Shown one piece after another: positions 13,392 to 27,300 of a stretch of DNA of 64,000 bases. Numbering within the stretch: position 1 is the first letter of the stretch; the number at the start of each line of letters is the position of its first letter. Location: NCBI GenBank assembly GCA_003342895.1, contig PTFA01000280.1, positions 1,199,712 through 1,263,711 of the forward strand. Direction: 5' to 3'. Made by a program: the position numbers and the translations under genes. The notes beneath the pieces are model-generated. The model had not been told where the DNA came from. It worked only from the letters and a program-made list of their open reading frames with translations, and did no database searches. Source of the stretch: Casuarius casuarius. Taxonomy: Eukaryota; Chordata; Aves; Casuariiformes; Casuariidae.

Positions 13392-16300
13392 ATACTGGAG
13401 ATGGCCCAATATAAACTTGATTTACCTATTGGTAAACTGCAAATGAAAGTAATGAAAGCAGAAGAACAGGAAGATTAGCACAAAGACGGCAGCTCAAGCT
13501 CTGATGTATACATTTCCAGGTACTTATCCCATGGTGTGTGCTGGGAAGGAGGGAAGAGGGAGGAGAGAAATACTGAAATGACCTACAGAGAAAATGTATC
13601 TCCCCTTCTTCCCTTCAGTTCCCCTTGTACTGCCCTCCATGCCCAGCCTTGTACACAGCTGCTTTTGGCTCTATTAATCACTAGTGCATTTGATACCTCT
13701 GTGCTTCATGCTTGGTCACCTGGCATTTTGGTTGCAGCTGTTGAGTGCGCTATGCAGGTTTCCTGCCCCATCTCTGACAGCGATGTAATAAGACTAAATG
13801 GGTGTATATATATGGTGTGGCAGTTATGACTGGTGACTGGTACCGTGATTTCCTATCAGTGCTCTGCCACAAGCCACGTGGGCCAGTCAGGGACCAAATA
13901 CTTTGGGCTGCTTGCTAGGAATAAGAAAGCTGATGGGGCCACAAGTTCTGCAGCAGAAGGGGACCTTGCTGCAAAGAGTTTCTTGCAGCATATTTGAATG
14001 AACCTAGCTGTTAGAATGCTTTTACTGCGTTAGTTTAGTGAGTTGTTTAGGGATCTGGGGCAAACCAGTAAAACAGGCTGAGGAATCCATGTGGTAGGTG
14101 CCAATCTGGGTTGCTGCCCTTTTCAGAAGTAAACAACTGGGAGCCATTGTTCATCTTCCTAACTCTCTGCAGGACACAAGCTGTAAATTACATCTGGGAA
14201 CAAAAGGTTGATGGGAATAGAACCGGGTGCCCAACTTCCCAAGGGAGTGCTTTGCCCTCCAGCCAAAAGAGTAGCTTTTCTGGCTCAAACCAGCACAGAC
14301 TCTTCTTATGCTTTCCCATCAGCAATTAGAGCCCACGGAAAAGTGCACAGGACAGGATTTGCTACGCTGAAGCATTTACGACCATTTCCATTACAAAATC
14401 TGGTTTCGGGGTTGATCATGAAAATTAAATCCGGTCTGAACTACAGCAAACAAGATTGCAGTCTAGGGACACAGGAGAAAATCTGATTAAAAATACCATA
14501 TTTTATTGAGATTGCAGTTATATGCATATAAAATCCTCCTCCTTCCTTGAAACTGTCTTACAATCAGTCTCACAGACCAGCTGTAGTCTACGCAGAATGC
14601 ACACTGCCACTATCAGAATTACCTGATGAAATCTCTGCTTTGTATATTCACTGAGATTACGTTCTACAACTCCCCATGAGCAACTTGAAATTTTCAGAAA
14701 AAGAGATGTTCTGAGAAGGAACTTTTTTATCATAATATTTTTGTTTCTGCTGAAAAATAGAAAGAAAAAAGTTTTTTAAACTAGCAACTTCATTTTTCCA
14801 AGTTTTTGTTTTTTCAAAAAAAAACCCAAGCAATTTTGACAGAGACAGAATTCCATTCTTTCCACCTAAAAATTGCTTACATTTGATAGCGAAACCATTC
14901 TCCATTGGTGTATTTTTTTCATCATAATTTTAGATACATTCACTTACTGGCCTGTACACATAATAAAATCCACACAAACATGCATTATAGTGAGATGCTG
15001 CAGTACTGGAGTCAGTAGAATATTGGCTTTTGACTCAGCTAGTCCAGAATTTCATCCTCTAAGGGAATCCCAGCAAAAATATCTTTTTATATTGCTGTAA
15101 GGCACGTAAGTTCCTTTTCTAGGGCTCCAACACGTGCACTCTCTAATAGCATTTTTATCAAAATTAATTGGTGCTGGCTAGAGTTCACATATGTGATAAA
15201 ATCACAAATGAAATATTTTGGTGCTCCTGTACCACATTGCACCATCATAGATTCTGTATCTGCTGTATCAGAGGCTTCATGAAAAAGCATTTTTTAAATG
15301 CTGTTTTTTTAACATTTTAGTTGTATTATTTCATTCTACTATGAAAATCAAATTCTTTTAGTTCCATTTATTAATTTACAAGTTTACATTGCCACTAATT
15401 TAACTGCTATTGCCAAGGGAGTAAGCAAATTCCGAAGACTCTAACATTTAAATAGACAGTCTGTGTTGATAACAATAATGCCATGGGAACAAATCCACAA
15501 TGGGAATGAACTGATGGGCTCAACTTAAAATGATGCTCTGTTGCATTTTCTTAGCTGAAGATTTACTTTAGGATGTGTTCCTATACCCTAAGATTATCTT
15601 AAGCTAAAAGAATGTAGTAGGTACATACTTCTCCCAAAAAAACTATGGTACCTCTTTCCCAGAGCTATACACATTTTTTGACTAAATTTTCTGGGTAGCA
15701 TCAGGCACTACACCCGGGCTAAATTTTTATTGCTATCTACCTCAGGCCATCATATTTTAGGGGAGAAATTCCATGTCTAGGTGAAAAAGAAGAAAAAACT
15801 TTTGCGTCAGCTTTTTAATTTATTTTTTTAATGGGAGCTCTTTGAAGTGCTCAGTAGGTTGGAATGTTAGCGTATGTCCTCAGCTAATGGATAACCAGGC
15901 AGATGGCACAGGAAATGGGCAAACTTACATGTTATATACATAAAATTCATTACTTAGGTCTGTGGCTTATCACATGAAATGATATACTATGACGAATTAC
16001 TTTTCTTGTGTACCTCTGTCTCTCTTTCATTAGGCACTAACCTGTCCATACACCTCATCTAAACACGCCTAATCTCAGCTTTCTACGACAGCAAGCAATA
16101 GAAATATTTTCCAACCAGTCTCCACCCCAATGTGGAATCCCCCCCAAACAGAAGTAGTGAAATGTCCAAGATGCATATTAAATAATATTCAGCATTGAAA
16201 AAGCAACCCGCTCATAATCTGATGTCATAAGGGCTACAATATAGGAGCTTTAGACCATAGAGTGACTAGGAATTTCCACTCCTGGTTAAATAAGACTTTT

Positions 16301-17706
16301 GCCCCTGTAACACTTGCCTACCTCCTTGAAAAGATCGTTATTCTCCATTTACCTATGGTAAAGAAAATAGACTTCCATTTTCATTCCATTTAATTGTGAA
16401 TACAGGATTTTATGTTCATCAATTTTTTGTTCATCGAAAAAATCAATACTCAAAGTTATCTAAGTTTTAATTAAATATTCCATTCTTTTGTTTCATACAT
16501 AGTGGTGATTTTTAAAAGTCATTTCGCAACTGAAGAAAAAGATATGCTTAGTAAACTCACAATATGTATTAACTGTGCACTGGCTTTTTAAAATCTAGCC
16601 TCTAGGCTTTATTCCTCTACTCAGACACTTAAATAACTATTGCTCTAAAAGTACAGGGATACACTAAACTATTCCTTTTGCAGTACTATAAACAGTAAGT
16701 CATATATATTGATCATTTTTTCTTTGCTCTTAAAGCCATTCGTTTCAAAAGAAAAACTAACGTAATCACTAAATAAAACGTTTCATCTGTAACTTCAAAG
16801 TTGTAAACTTCTTAATAAAATGATCCCCTGTGTTTTAAGGAAAGATTTTCACTTTAACCTTGTCCAATCAGATATTCTAAACTGTAGAAAAAGCCTGTTG
16901 GAACCTGTTGCTAAAAATGTGGCTGACTGAGGAAAGGCTAGACAGCCATCTTTAAGACAAAAGTCAAAGAAAAGTCAAAGTCCTGAAATCCTCATTGTGT
17001 AAAGTTCTTGTTTCTGTGGCTGGGAGGGCCTGTCAGTACTTTTCCATTGTTTGTCTTAAAAGAGATTAAAAATTAATGAAAAAAATCTTTAAAGTGGGAG
17101 GATCAACACAATGGTAATATGATATAGCACTTTTCATTTCAAAGTTGCCAAGTGAAACTGGAAACAGTCATTGCCACGTGTTGGTTGTTAAAGGTGAGAT
17201 GTAAAAAGTTTGGTGCTCCCTGACGAACCTCTAATTCTACCTCACACAAACCACTGTCGTAATTCCGCGGCTCAGAAGAGAGGCCAGTGTACGGAGCGAT
17301 TACGAGAGATCACCTTAGGCACACAACAGACATAGCTTTCCCTTATCTACATAGGCTTTGAGGTGTTCACCAGGGATTTTGTGTGGCATCTTTTGCTAAC
17401 TCTAGACTCACAAAAAACATAAGAACATACAGCCCTCAGGAACTTGTCTGAAAGTCACACTATTATATTGTATGTTCTCCTCCTGTTTCTTCATTTGGGG
17501 AATTAGGAATAGAAGGAATAATTCCTTCTGTACCTCACACCATAAATACAAGAAATCGGAGACCTTAGTCCTCAGTGTTACTGCTGGCACTGGCATTAGC
17601 TATCACTTTCACTGGAGCAGCCTGTGCAGAGAAGTGAAGGACTGAACGATCTGTGGAGAATGAACTACCTTGATTTACCTACTGTATGAGGAGATCCTCC
17701 AGATTC

Positions 17707-17725
17707 AAAAAAAAAAAAAAAAAAA
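17707..17725. repeat. Poly-A run (19)
   Basis: Nineteen A bases, about 600 bases before CD44 exon 1. No retroposon body is recognisable upstream. Confidence 0.95.
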
Positions 17726-17949
17726 GCATTTTAGAAAGGTTCATTGCAGAGCAATGCTTTGCCCTAAATTGTACTGAAAAAATTAGAAAAAGGGTGGTAT
17801 GGGACAAAATAAGCAAAATATTTTGGGGAAGCACCTAGGCAGTTGTAGGCGCTTTGCTGGTGTTCAGAACCTGTAGTGCTTTATGTTTGCCTGTTTTGCA
17901 ATACTAAGAAGATTTTAAAATGTGGGAGGGGGAGCTAATCAGAAATAGT

Positions 17950-18309
17950 TCCTTTCTGAGCCTAACTCATGAGAGATTACACAAATTTTCCTGCAAGTGC
18001 TTTTGATATAACTCTTGTGTAAGCAGAAGAGGTTTAGTGCCTCTTTAAAACTCGCATGTGGCTGCTCAGTGAGGAGTAGTAGCCTCCCCCCTCCTTTCTT
18101 CCACTGCTCAGTCACTTTTGTTGCAATATGGGTGTGACTTTTGATGGAGCTCCCCCTCCCAGTTATGTCATTACTTCAGTTCCTTTGAATCAGAATAAAA
18201 AGTGCAGCAAACTTCAGACTCATTGACTGCAGGCTTAACAAGCGTCGGGGCTTCTTTCTGTAGCTTGCAAGGATCTCTGTTTTTTTGCAAAAACAATTGT
18301 GAGAAAAAA
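17950..18309 (+). promoter_or_regulatory. CD44: Presumptive CD44 promoter and 5'UTR
   Basis: This is the stretch directly before the CD44 start codon. It has C-rich Sp1/KLF-like tracts (about 18083-18102 and 18151-18160), a CRE/AP-1-like TATGTCATT at 18165-18173, and a TATA-like GAATAAAAAG at 18193-18202. If that box is used, transcription would start near 18220-18235 and leave a 5'UTR of about 80 bases without an upstream ATG. CpG dinucleotides are very few, whereas mammalian CD44 starts in a CpG-rich promoter. The position is secure because of exon 1; the individual elements are weak motif matches. Confidence 0.45.
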
Positions 18310-18376
18310 ATGGCCAACTTTTCCTTATGGGCAACTTTTGGATTATGTTTGCTGAAGCTTTGTCTAACAGAGACAC
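18310..18376 (+). CDS. CD44: CD44 exon 1: signal peptide
   Basis: Encodes [22 protein letters not shown] plus one base of the next codon. The hydrophobic core with G-L-C-L matches the CD44 leader (human has W-G-L-C-L-V-P). The ATG has A at -3 and G at +4, a good Kozak context. The frame stays open for about 100 bases upstream but without an ATG, so 18310 is chosen. The exon ends ACAC|GTAAGT, a near-perfect donor, in phase 1. Joining to exon 2 makes the codon CAA (Gln), matching the start of the mature mammalian protein. Confidence 0.93.
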
Positions 18377-21300
18377 GTAAGTTTTGTATGAATGAAAACT
18401 CTTATGATTGCTAATAAGCTTATGCCTCAGACAGCAGCAGCTATTCAGCCAGATAGCTAACAGCTTCCTTGCATCTGTCTTTGTATTGACGTTTATTATT
18501 TGTTAAGAGTTATCAGAGATGCTTTAGGACTATAACCTTAGCTGTACAATCAAGTAAAGCTGTGTATTGCCTGTAAAGGGCAATTCCAGATCTATAAAAT
18601 GTGAATTGTAGATCATTAAAGCTAAGTTTAAACTAAGAGCAGAAGTACATTCGGGAATTTAGAATAGCTCTGGTAAAGCTCAATTCAACAATGTGACTGC
18701 TGTTATATTCATAGTTTGCCCTCCTGGCTCTGTTTTAGAGAGTAGAGAAAAGGGGGGTGGGGAAAGCCTCCCCCCTCGCTCCAGTGTACAATAACTGTAT
18801 TCTTGGGTTCACATGGGCTGAACTAACAGCTAATACATACCACGTTTGGACACAGCCACACTGAACAGAAACAAAACTGCAATGATCTATGCCCGAAATT
18901 TGGAGAGCTTTTGTGCCAGGCATGCCTGTTTCTGACTTCTTAAGGTTTCTTTGGGGTCGACTGGTAATATTTCAGACCAAAGGGATTAGAAGTGACCACA
19001 GAATTCAGTTGTTTATCAATTAGCTTTCTGTAGTTCAGTTCAAATATTTGTATTTAAAAATCAAATGTTAATATAGGGGGGAAAATAAAACCCGCATGTC
19101 CAAAATGACAAAACGCTCTTGAAATTTGACATGGTGCAGGCTCAACAGTGTTTGAGGGAAATAGCCATGCTTTTAACAGACTTTCATTGTGACAGCAACT
19201 GTCTTGAGGCATTTTGTGGCTAGGGGTAACAATTATCCTTCTATGTTATTTTTCCACTCATCAGTTCCAGGAGTCTAACAGAATACATTTTTCATTGCTA
19301 TTGTCACCCAAGGGCTCTGTGTGTGTGCGTATGTGTAGACTATATATATACATATATATATATATGGTTAGTTGGAGCAGCAGCAAGTACTTGTATAATG
19401 GTGCCAGTCCTGCAGAGCCATGAATGGGTGTGTCAGGAGCCGCAGTCCCAGGCGCATCTGTAATAGCTGAAGGGCTCTCCATGCTTTTCTTGCTAAAATA
19501 GTCTTTTGGTGGTACCAAAAGTCTCTTGCTAAAATCAGCTTTATGGATAAAGCACTCAGAGAAGCGGGGGGGGGTACTGTAGGCACATGAAGTGTGTCTG
19601 AGATGTGTTTAAAACTTTTGACTTAGTCCAAGTCTCTATACTGTATGAGGCTTATAATGATTTGGTTACCACTTGCTCAACTGATTTTTCCTTTTTTAAG
19701 CTTCCAGGAGTGTCCTAAAAAAGCACGGTCTACACTTACTCTGGGAATAATAAATTTTTACAGTTAGACATAAAAGAAAACCCCATAATCTAGTCCTCAA
19801 CACAGTTACAAAAAGCATGTCAAGCTTATGCCCCACAGGGAAGTTTCTTGAATGGCTTAGCAAGGTATTAGATTATAGCTACAATATATTTTAGTTGGTA
19901 TGTGGTGCATTCCAACATGACTTTGTAGTCAGTAATGACTTCAAAATAGCAGCTGATGGCAGTTTTATTTTCTTTTTTAAATGAATAACTTTACTGTGCA
20001 TCACAGGTTACTGACCATTTCTTTTGGAACATACTTTGCTTGAAGAGCAAAATTTGGATCTGTTCCTGAATTTTGATTCTTTTGTAGCAGAATTTGGCAA
20101 AATTGGAAGGTTCTGGAATTTTAGTTAATGCGATTGCTAGAGGAAAGACTCAATCTAGAGAGCTGCTGAAAAAATGATTAATTTAGACTGTCCTGAGTTC
20201 TGTGTTGCTGAGACTGTACTGTCACTGATATCTGAGTGAGGTGTACTCATGACATTGACATAACTTTTGTTGTCTCAGGAGTCTGGACCACATTTCAGAG
20301 CCCAGGAAAACAGAGATGCTGACATTTTGCTTAATGAGGATTCTGGGGGAGATTTTCCCCTGGGGCATTATATATTTGTAAAAATATTCCTCTCAAAGTT
20401 TTCCCTGATTAACACAAAGCTACTCTAAGAATTTTGGCCCCAAAACTGGAAGTAGTTGGAATGGACCTAGAAGAAAAGGTGAAATGAAAAAAAAGAGGGA
20501 GAATGGGGCCACCAGTGAGAGAGAGAAGTTTGGCTATTAGCACTGGAGAGGTGGCCAGAGTTTCAGTACAAGGTAAGGCTGTGAGAAAGGCCGCTATAGC
20601 TATCAGTCAGTCACAGAGGAAGGGACTTGTCTGCCTTTTAGCTTATGATCTGTCACATAAATTTGTAAACAAAGCAGTTTGAAGAAGCTCTTTGTGCTAG
20701 TTTATTTTCACATAGTCCTTACAGTGTGTATCTTGGCTATTTTCCCAAAGCTGTAAAGTAACTAGACTTTATTAAAGTTCAGTTGAACTGCCATCATCAT
20801 TTAACGGAAAGGTTATATATCTGCCCTTGGACTGCTCTCACGGACAGAGCCAACAAACCATGGCAGAAGATTCTTTGGAGAAATTTTTCCTGCTTCTGTA
20901 GTCACTGGTGTTCATGGAGCAGCAGCATTACCTTGAAAACAGGAAGGCCTCAAAAGGAGGCTTAATGAGGGAAAACAGCATCCTAGAAGGGAGGAAAAAA
21001 ATTTTAAGCCAAGTGCTTTTAAAACCAGTGGTAGTTCTAGCCAAGATTAAATGAAATGTTCCTCCATACCTCATGTGTCTCCTTCCAGAACTGTTCCCAT
21101 GACATTTATAGGCCAGGCCTGGAAGACAACATTGAAACTGCAGTTGTTTATCTACCATCTATACACGCACCAGGTTCTGCTGTAGCAAGAACGTGCCAGA
21201 AGGATGAGATGACCTGAGATGCTGGTAGAAAAGTATAAACAACAAATATAATAAGGAATAAAAAGAGGTAGCAGCAGTCAAGTTAATGTATAATAGGAGT

Positions 21301-24300
21301 GGAGCCTATAGATGCGTGAAAAGTGAGAAAAAGAAAAAACTGCATGAGCATGGTGAACATGGAGGAGGAAAATGAAGAGGTGAGCCCTGTGGGATATGGG
21401 TAGATTAAAAAGCAGAGGGCAAATAACGCAATGCGGCAATGTTGTTACCGGAAAGGAGATGGTATTCAGAGAGAGTGGCTAGATGGTAGCAGTAATTAGG
21501 TTTGGAAATAGGTTGCTAAGAGACGTTGTTTTTATTAGATAAACACCTTTAATGGACAGTTTGGGTATTGCCGATTGGGCTACTGGGTAACAAGATGGAG
21601 TAGAAGACCTCTGGTAACTATTTTTTCTTTGATAAAAGGATCATTTTAGTTCTGAATGTAGTTGACTGGTGGTGGAATACACTACAGAGAAGCAGGGAAA
21701 AACAGATACAGTGTTTCCTAAACAATGATATAGGAAGAAGAGGTGATAACTGAGCCCAGGAACCTGAAAATTTTGTAGAGATGCTATAACAAGGCTTCTC
21801 CATTTGCCTTCTGTTCTTCCTGCCCTGCATTTCTCTTCTGGCACTCATGGATAAGTGTTTGAAAGTACAGTAAGGATAGGAGAAGATAATTCACAACTTC
21901 ATATCATATGTATTCCATTACTTATAAAAACAGAGTTTTTTTAAGAAAGGAATCATAAGTGAGAGAGCTAGAAAAGGTGTTCTGCCGAACTCTCCTTTGA
22001 AATTGCTTTACCCAAGACCAAGACTAAATGTACATAATTGCCTGTGAACTGTAATTTCACAGAGAGGATAATTATGAAACAAACAGAACCACCTGCACCA
22101 ATCTTGCTGGCTTTAAAAAGAATACAACGTCATACTGGCCTAATTCATGGTGTTCAAAACACACAATATTTTAGCATCAGCTGGTAACGAAGAGCATGCT
22201 TTAATCAAATTTCAGCACTAAGTTGAATTATTAGACTACAAAAGTTTAAACTTCCAATTTAAGGTCAGCAAAGTGAGGGAAGCAAGACAGAGGTTGAGGA
22301 GTTTGTCATCAATCCCTCTCTACTAACTATGTCATGGCTGATACTGAGTAAAACTCAGATCCTCAGCCCACTCATTTATTTTTGCCTTCACCTGCAAGAG
22401 ATTTTTCACCGCAAGTGATAAATCTAGTGATTTGAATCATTCTGCATGGATTATCGACAACTGATAGTAGTTGCTAGCCATTTTCCAGCCTAGGCCAGAA
22501 GTTTGCTGGCTGTTAAAACACAGTTGTCTGTCACTCCCAGGGAGGTAATAATCATTTAAAGCCAGGCTTACAGCTGTCAGACACTGTAATTATCAGTGAC
22601 CATTATGGCTACTGTTAATACTGGTGGCAGAGAAGATTGTGTCAGTTCTGAACGTTTATCAATTTCCTACCCGTCAAATCGCAGGCTGCTTTACAGTGGC
22701 ATCAGCAGTAATATCAGTAGCAGCTGGCTGTGATTTTTTTCCTTGCTGCTGCTGCTGCTGGAGCTGACCCCACCCAAGGCAAGAAGGAGAAGTATGAATG
22801 AATTTGCAGACAGTAACGTGAAATAGCACATGACAGAGAGGGGTTTTCCTCAGAGAATCTTTTCAATCAGCCTGAAAGTTCAACTAATTGCAATTTAAAG
22901 TTCAAATTTCTGTGACTGTTTCCTGTCTAATGAAGCCTGCAATCCTTTTTGGAGTCTGCACATACAATTAAGAACGTAATTGAACTCTTTTGTAAGCACT
23001 GGCTTTGGGACTTTCCAGTTCTTCTACATGACAACACTGATTGTGTTATATAATGCAGCAATTTTATTTTTGTGCAATAGGCTTCAACCCCCATATCACA
23101 AAACAGAAAAAAAGACTGAATGAAGTTGAAAAGTAGTCTATAATTTTAGCAATTACATACATGGGAACTTAAGCAACCATACCAATTCAGGGGAAGACCT
23201 GAATTTTATTTACATTTACAATTGAAAAAATACTTTACTTTTTTTTCTTTCCTTCTATTTCTGCCTGAACTAGACTCAGTAGCTGGAAGCTCTGAGATGC
23301 TGTGTTGTGTCTTTGCAGAAAAAAAAAAATATCAGACATGCAGCAGCTGTGGTAAAACTTCCGTCTCTGTTTCTGCTAATGATACTGTTCCAAAAGCAAC
23401 GTGAGATGGTTATAAAAGAGGTTGCCAGGGTACAAGCTGACAGCTGACTAGGAAAAGAATATTAACCAGTGATCATCAACTACACAGTTAATATCTGCTT
23501 TTGTAAATAAGAAGCTGCCCTTGTCAGAATATATAATAGTAAAAAGCTACTGTGACGTAGGTTTTGTTGATTGTGTATGTCTCACTGTTGCAGTGAGTTA
23601 GAGAGGCCCACAGCGAAACAGGTTCTCAGAAGTATATTTCCCTAGGGGGCTCTTTTATTGTTATTTTTGTTAATAGATAGGTGTCTGTAAAGCAGCAGGG
23701 TGTGGCATGTGTGGGTGGATGTGATGAATAGTTTCTTGCAGCGTTCCCATGCAGACGTGAGATGTTAACCAGAGCTCAGCATATGAGCCGTCCAGCACAC
23801 TGTGGGCAGATGTGAGCAGCTCTGTCCAGGCTGCAAGCAGAATGCTATCCACATCAGGTTCACGCAGCAACCTTAGGGGCAGCCAACCTGAGAAAATATA
23901 TGTGGCCACCAGGGAGGCATATCAGCTGGGGATTAGTATCATGCTTGCCACAGCAACATGACTTTTGATGGTTGCAGAGAGCAGGCAGAGCTCACACGCC
24001 TGCTCAAAACACAGGCCAAGTAAGCTTGCATCTGCTCTTTCTACAGCATGTAATCGTAATAGTTCAACAGTGCCTTAAGAATTACTGTAATGGTAATGAG
24101 TAGTATTTACCTATCCTTCCTCATCTGCCAATGCATATCTTATAGACAGATAAGAATCGATATCCCTATCCTCTAGTGAGGAGACTAAGGAAGTGGTGGA
24201 GTAAGTCGGTATTAAAGCTGGAGGTAGCCAGATTTTCCAGAGTCCATCCCTATGCCCTGGGTGAAGCTTCTGTGTGAGGAATACAAAGAGTTAACTGGGC

Positions 24301-27300
24301 AGGTTTATGGGAAAGTACTTTTTGCCAGTTATTAATGAATCATGTTTCTTTATAATGAAGACACTGAGGGTGAGGCCTGAATTCATCTCCAGGTTTTGCT
24401 TTCACTAACTTCCCTATTCTTCTTCCTCCTGCTTGATTAGATGTCCCCCATTAATTTTCATGTCCTTTCCCTTTTCCGTCATTTACCCAGCCATGTAAGT
24501 GTAGAAAAAAGCTTCTTTTGCTAATGAGTCTTCAGATTTATAAAGGTAGTTTTTCATCCTCTGCTCCTGAATATTGCTTACAATATTGCCTAAACATATA
24601 GGAACATTTTAAACACAGGAATGAAATAATATATATTCTGTTGAAATCAGTTTATTCAGTAGCAGTCTTATAAAAACCAGATAAACCTTTTCTCTATCTC
24701 TCTGGCAATTCCGTCCTGTTTCACTATGTGAATGATATCTACAAAAATACTGAAGACTGGCAGCTATTTTCCATTCAATAGCACTTGGTTCCTGTTAGAC
24801 AGCTGTGGATGCAAAATATAGTTTTTTGAAGAACTTCTTATTCAGGACTGATCTTTTTATGATTAGGAAAGCTGTTTTGCAAATGAGAACTGACCAAAAT
24901 CTTTAATCCTACTGTGGTACTGAACACTTCTTTTGTTTCAAGAACTTTGAAATGGATTTTATAATCAACTGTAGAATGATGTGTTCATATTAGTCAGGTT
25001 TCTTTCCTGGTTTAAGCGAGATTTCTAGTGATAACCATTGTCTATCTACTTGAGATCACTAGCTACTGGATGTATTTGTACATAAAAGTTTGATACTTAG
25101 GGAAAACTTGGTGCTAAATGATGTAAAATGACTTGCTCAAGGTGACCCAATAAGTCAGAGGAGCCAAGAGTAGAACCAGGACCTCTGGTTGCAGCCTGAA
25201 GGTTGGCCACCTGGCCACACTGCCTCCTTTGCAGCTTGAAAGTCCAGAGAAGTTTTAGAGTGTCACTATGCAGCAGCTGCATGTATCCAGCTGGTAACCA
25301 GGTATATCTTTTAAATGTCCATGACTCCTCTTGAACAGCTTTTGCTGTTCTTTTTAACTGATTGATCAGTGCTAAAAGGAGTTTAGTACAATGAATTTAT
25401 AGTCAGCTGTTATTTTTTTCCATTTCCCTGACCTTTTCTCTGTTTTTCCCATTAGTCCATCTATCTGTGGCATGTGGCTGAAGCAGGATAATACATTTGG
25501 TAGCCTCTTATCAGCCAGTGTCCCTGATAAATCCAATGCATGCAGTAAAGTTTTTGCTCAGCACCTTAGTCATCTGTAAGCAAAATGAAATACAGAGACC
25601 AAGTTTTCCCAAGAGTCAGGCCTCAGAGAAAACTAGAAAGACAAGAAAATTCTCCTGTTTATGTTTTTGTGATTTTCTTTTGATTTCAGCCTCCTGTGCT
25701 GGCAAGTCTGACTTGCTGTCATTCTGTTCAACGTTAAGCCAATAAGGCAGGAGCATCCAGTGACTTCAGAAGAGTAGCACTAATAAAATATCACTCTTCT
25801 ACTGCAATAGCAAGTGTCATTCTGCCGTCTTGGGCAGAGCAGAAGTGAAAAACTCCTTCAGCACAGAAAATACAAATGTTTTGCTTGAAATTTCATATTG
25901 AGCTACCAAACTCTAAAACCGATCTTTTTGAAAATGTAATGAATCCATTTTGTAGCCTAGAGAGAATAAATACATCTTCCAAAGTTCAAGCTGAGCAAAA
26001 TGCAGTGTTCCCACCTCAATATATGCTATAGCATCTTAAACATTTTAACAAGACATCAACATATGTCTGAGATGTACTCCTTCCAATTGCCATCTGCTGG
26101 ATCCTTCCTTTCTTGAAAAAGAGCTTGAAGTCTTATGCTTTGTCAGTGCATCACTTCAGAAACAGGTTGTGTCCCTGATGAAATTTCGTTCTTTGTAGTT
26201 GTTCTTTTTCTTGCATTACATGAGGTTCATGTAAGCATTACAGCATTTGGTCTGGAAGGGGTAACTGTCTCATCAGCATGGTTGGAATCAGCCTGAATGT
26301 GTTTAAATTACCACAGAACTTGAAACTTCAAGTTTGAGTGTAGTGTTATTTAACACAATGAAGATGAGCTTAGCTAGGGAGAAACGAGTGAACTGACAAA
26401 TATGCTGATAGCAGACAATAATAACTAGCTTTTTTGTAGCTCTTCAGAAGTCAGTGATTTTACTCCCAGTCTGCAGATAGGGAAGCAAAGAGAAAGTGGG
26501 GAAAGTAAGTCACTGAGCAAGTTAGACACAGTTATAAAACATTAGAATAGTTAGAACATTTTCTAAGTCCCAGTCTGGTGCTCCGTCAACAAGATCAGTG
26601 CTTCTTTTGCTTGAATTTCAGAGAACAGCTATGATTTCACACTCAAGGCTATTTCAGCTGAAATAAGCATTATTATTACTCATAAGAAAAAAGTCCTTCT
26701 GCAAACAGTCTTCTCTTGGTGCGGAAGTGAACAAGAGTGCAGAGGCCTGGGGTCTTCTCTGGGATGCTGGTCCCTTAAAAACTCAGGTTAGCACGGGGAC
26801 CCGGAAGCTCTCAAACTCTCCTCAGTTAGTAGCTGTTAAGTAATCCGCCATTGAACCTGGCTGTGTAACACTTACTTCAGTTGGGCAATCCATGTGAGAA
26901 AATACTGTTTCACGTGTTTCTCTATGAGCAACAGCTAAGTATTTCCTTAATTTTTGAAACACCTGTGCAACCCACTGTTTGCAGACCAGCACTGAATTTA
27001 TTGACAGTATCAGTCAGATACTTTACCTAACTTTTTTACTCATACTCTGAGTGCTCAGGTCATATCACTTTATCAACATAACCACTCACAATCATGTTAC
27101 TGTTGACTCACAGGAAATTCAAGCACAGCAACTGCAAGACAGCATATTAACTCCTTTTTTTTCCACCAAGAAAACCCTCATGTGATACAAATAAATCCAC
27201 AAACAATGATAACCATAGCAACGCATTCATATCCTAATGCGAGTCTGTCTTTTGCTTTTTATCCTACTAGTTAGGTATCTTGAGTTGACTACTATGTGCT

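Larger units (their letters stand above)
1..17950. other. Upstream intergenic DNA, no gene recognised
   Basis: About 18 kb of AT-rich DNA before the CD44 promoter. Reading frames here are short, start and stop at random and resemble no family I know; the longest (974-1402, 142 codons) has no conserved motif. It contains simple repeats (5164-5217, and the purine tract near 13250-13391). In mammals the 5' neighbour of CD44 is PDHX, and no exon of it is recognisable here. Distal enhancers may lie in this stretch but cannot be identified by eye. Confidence 0.7.
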
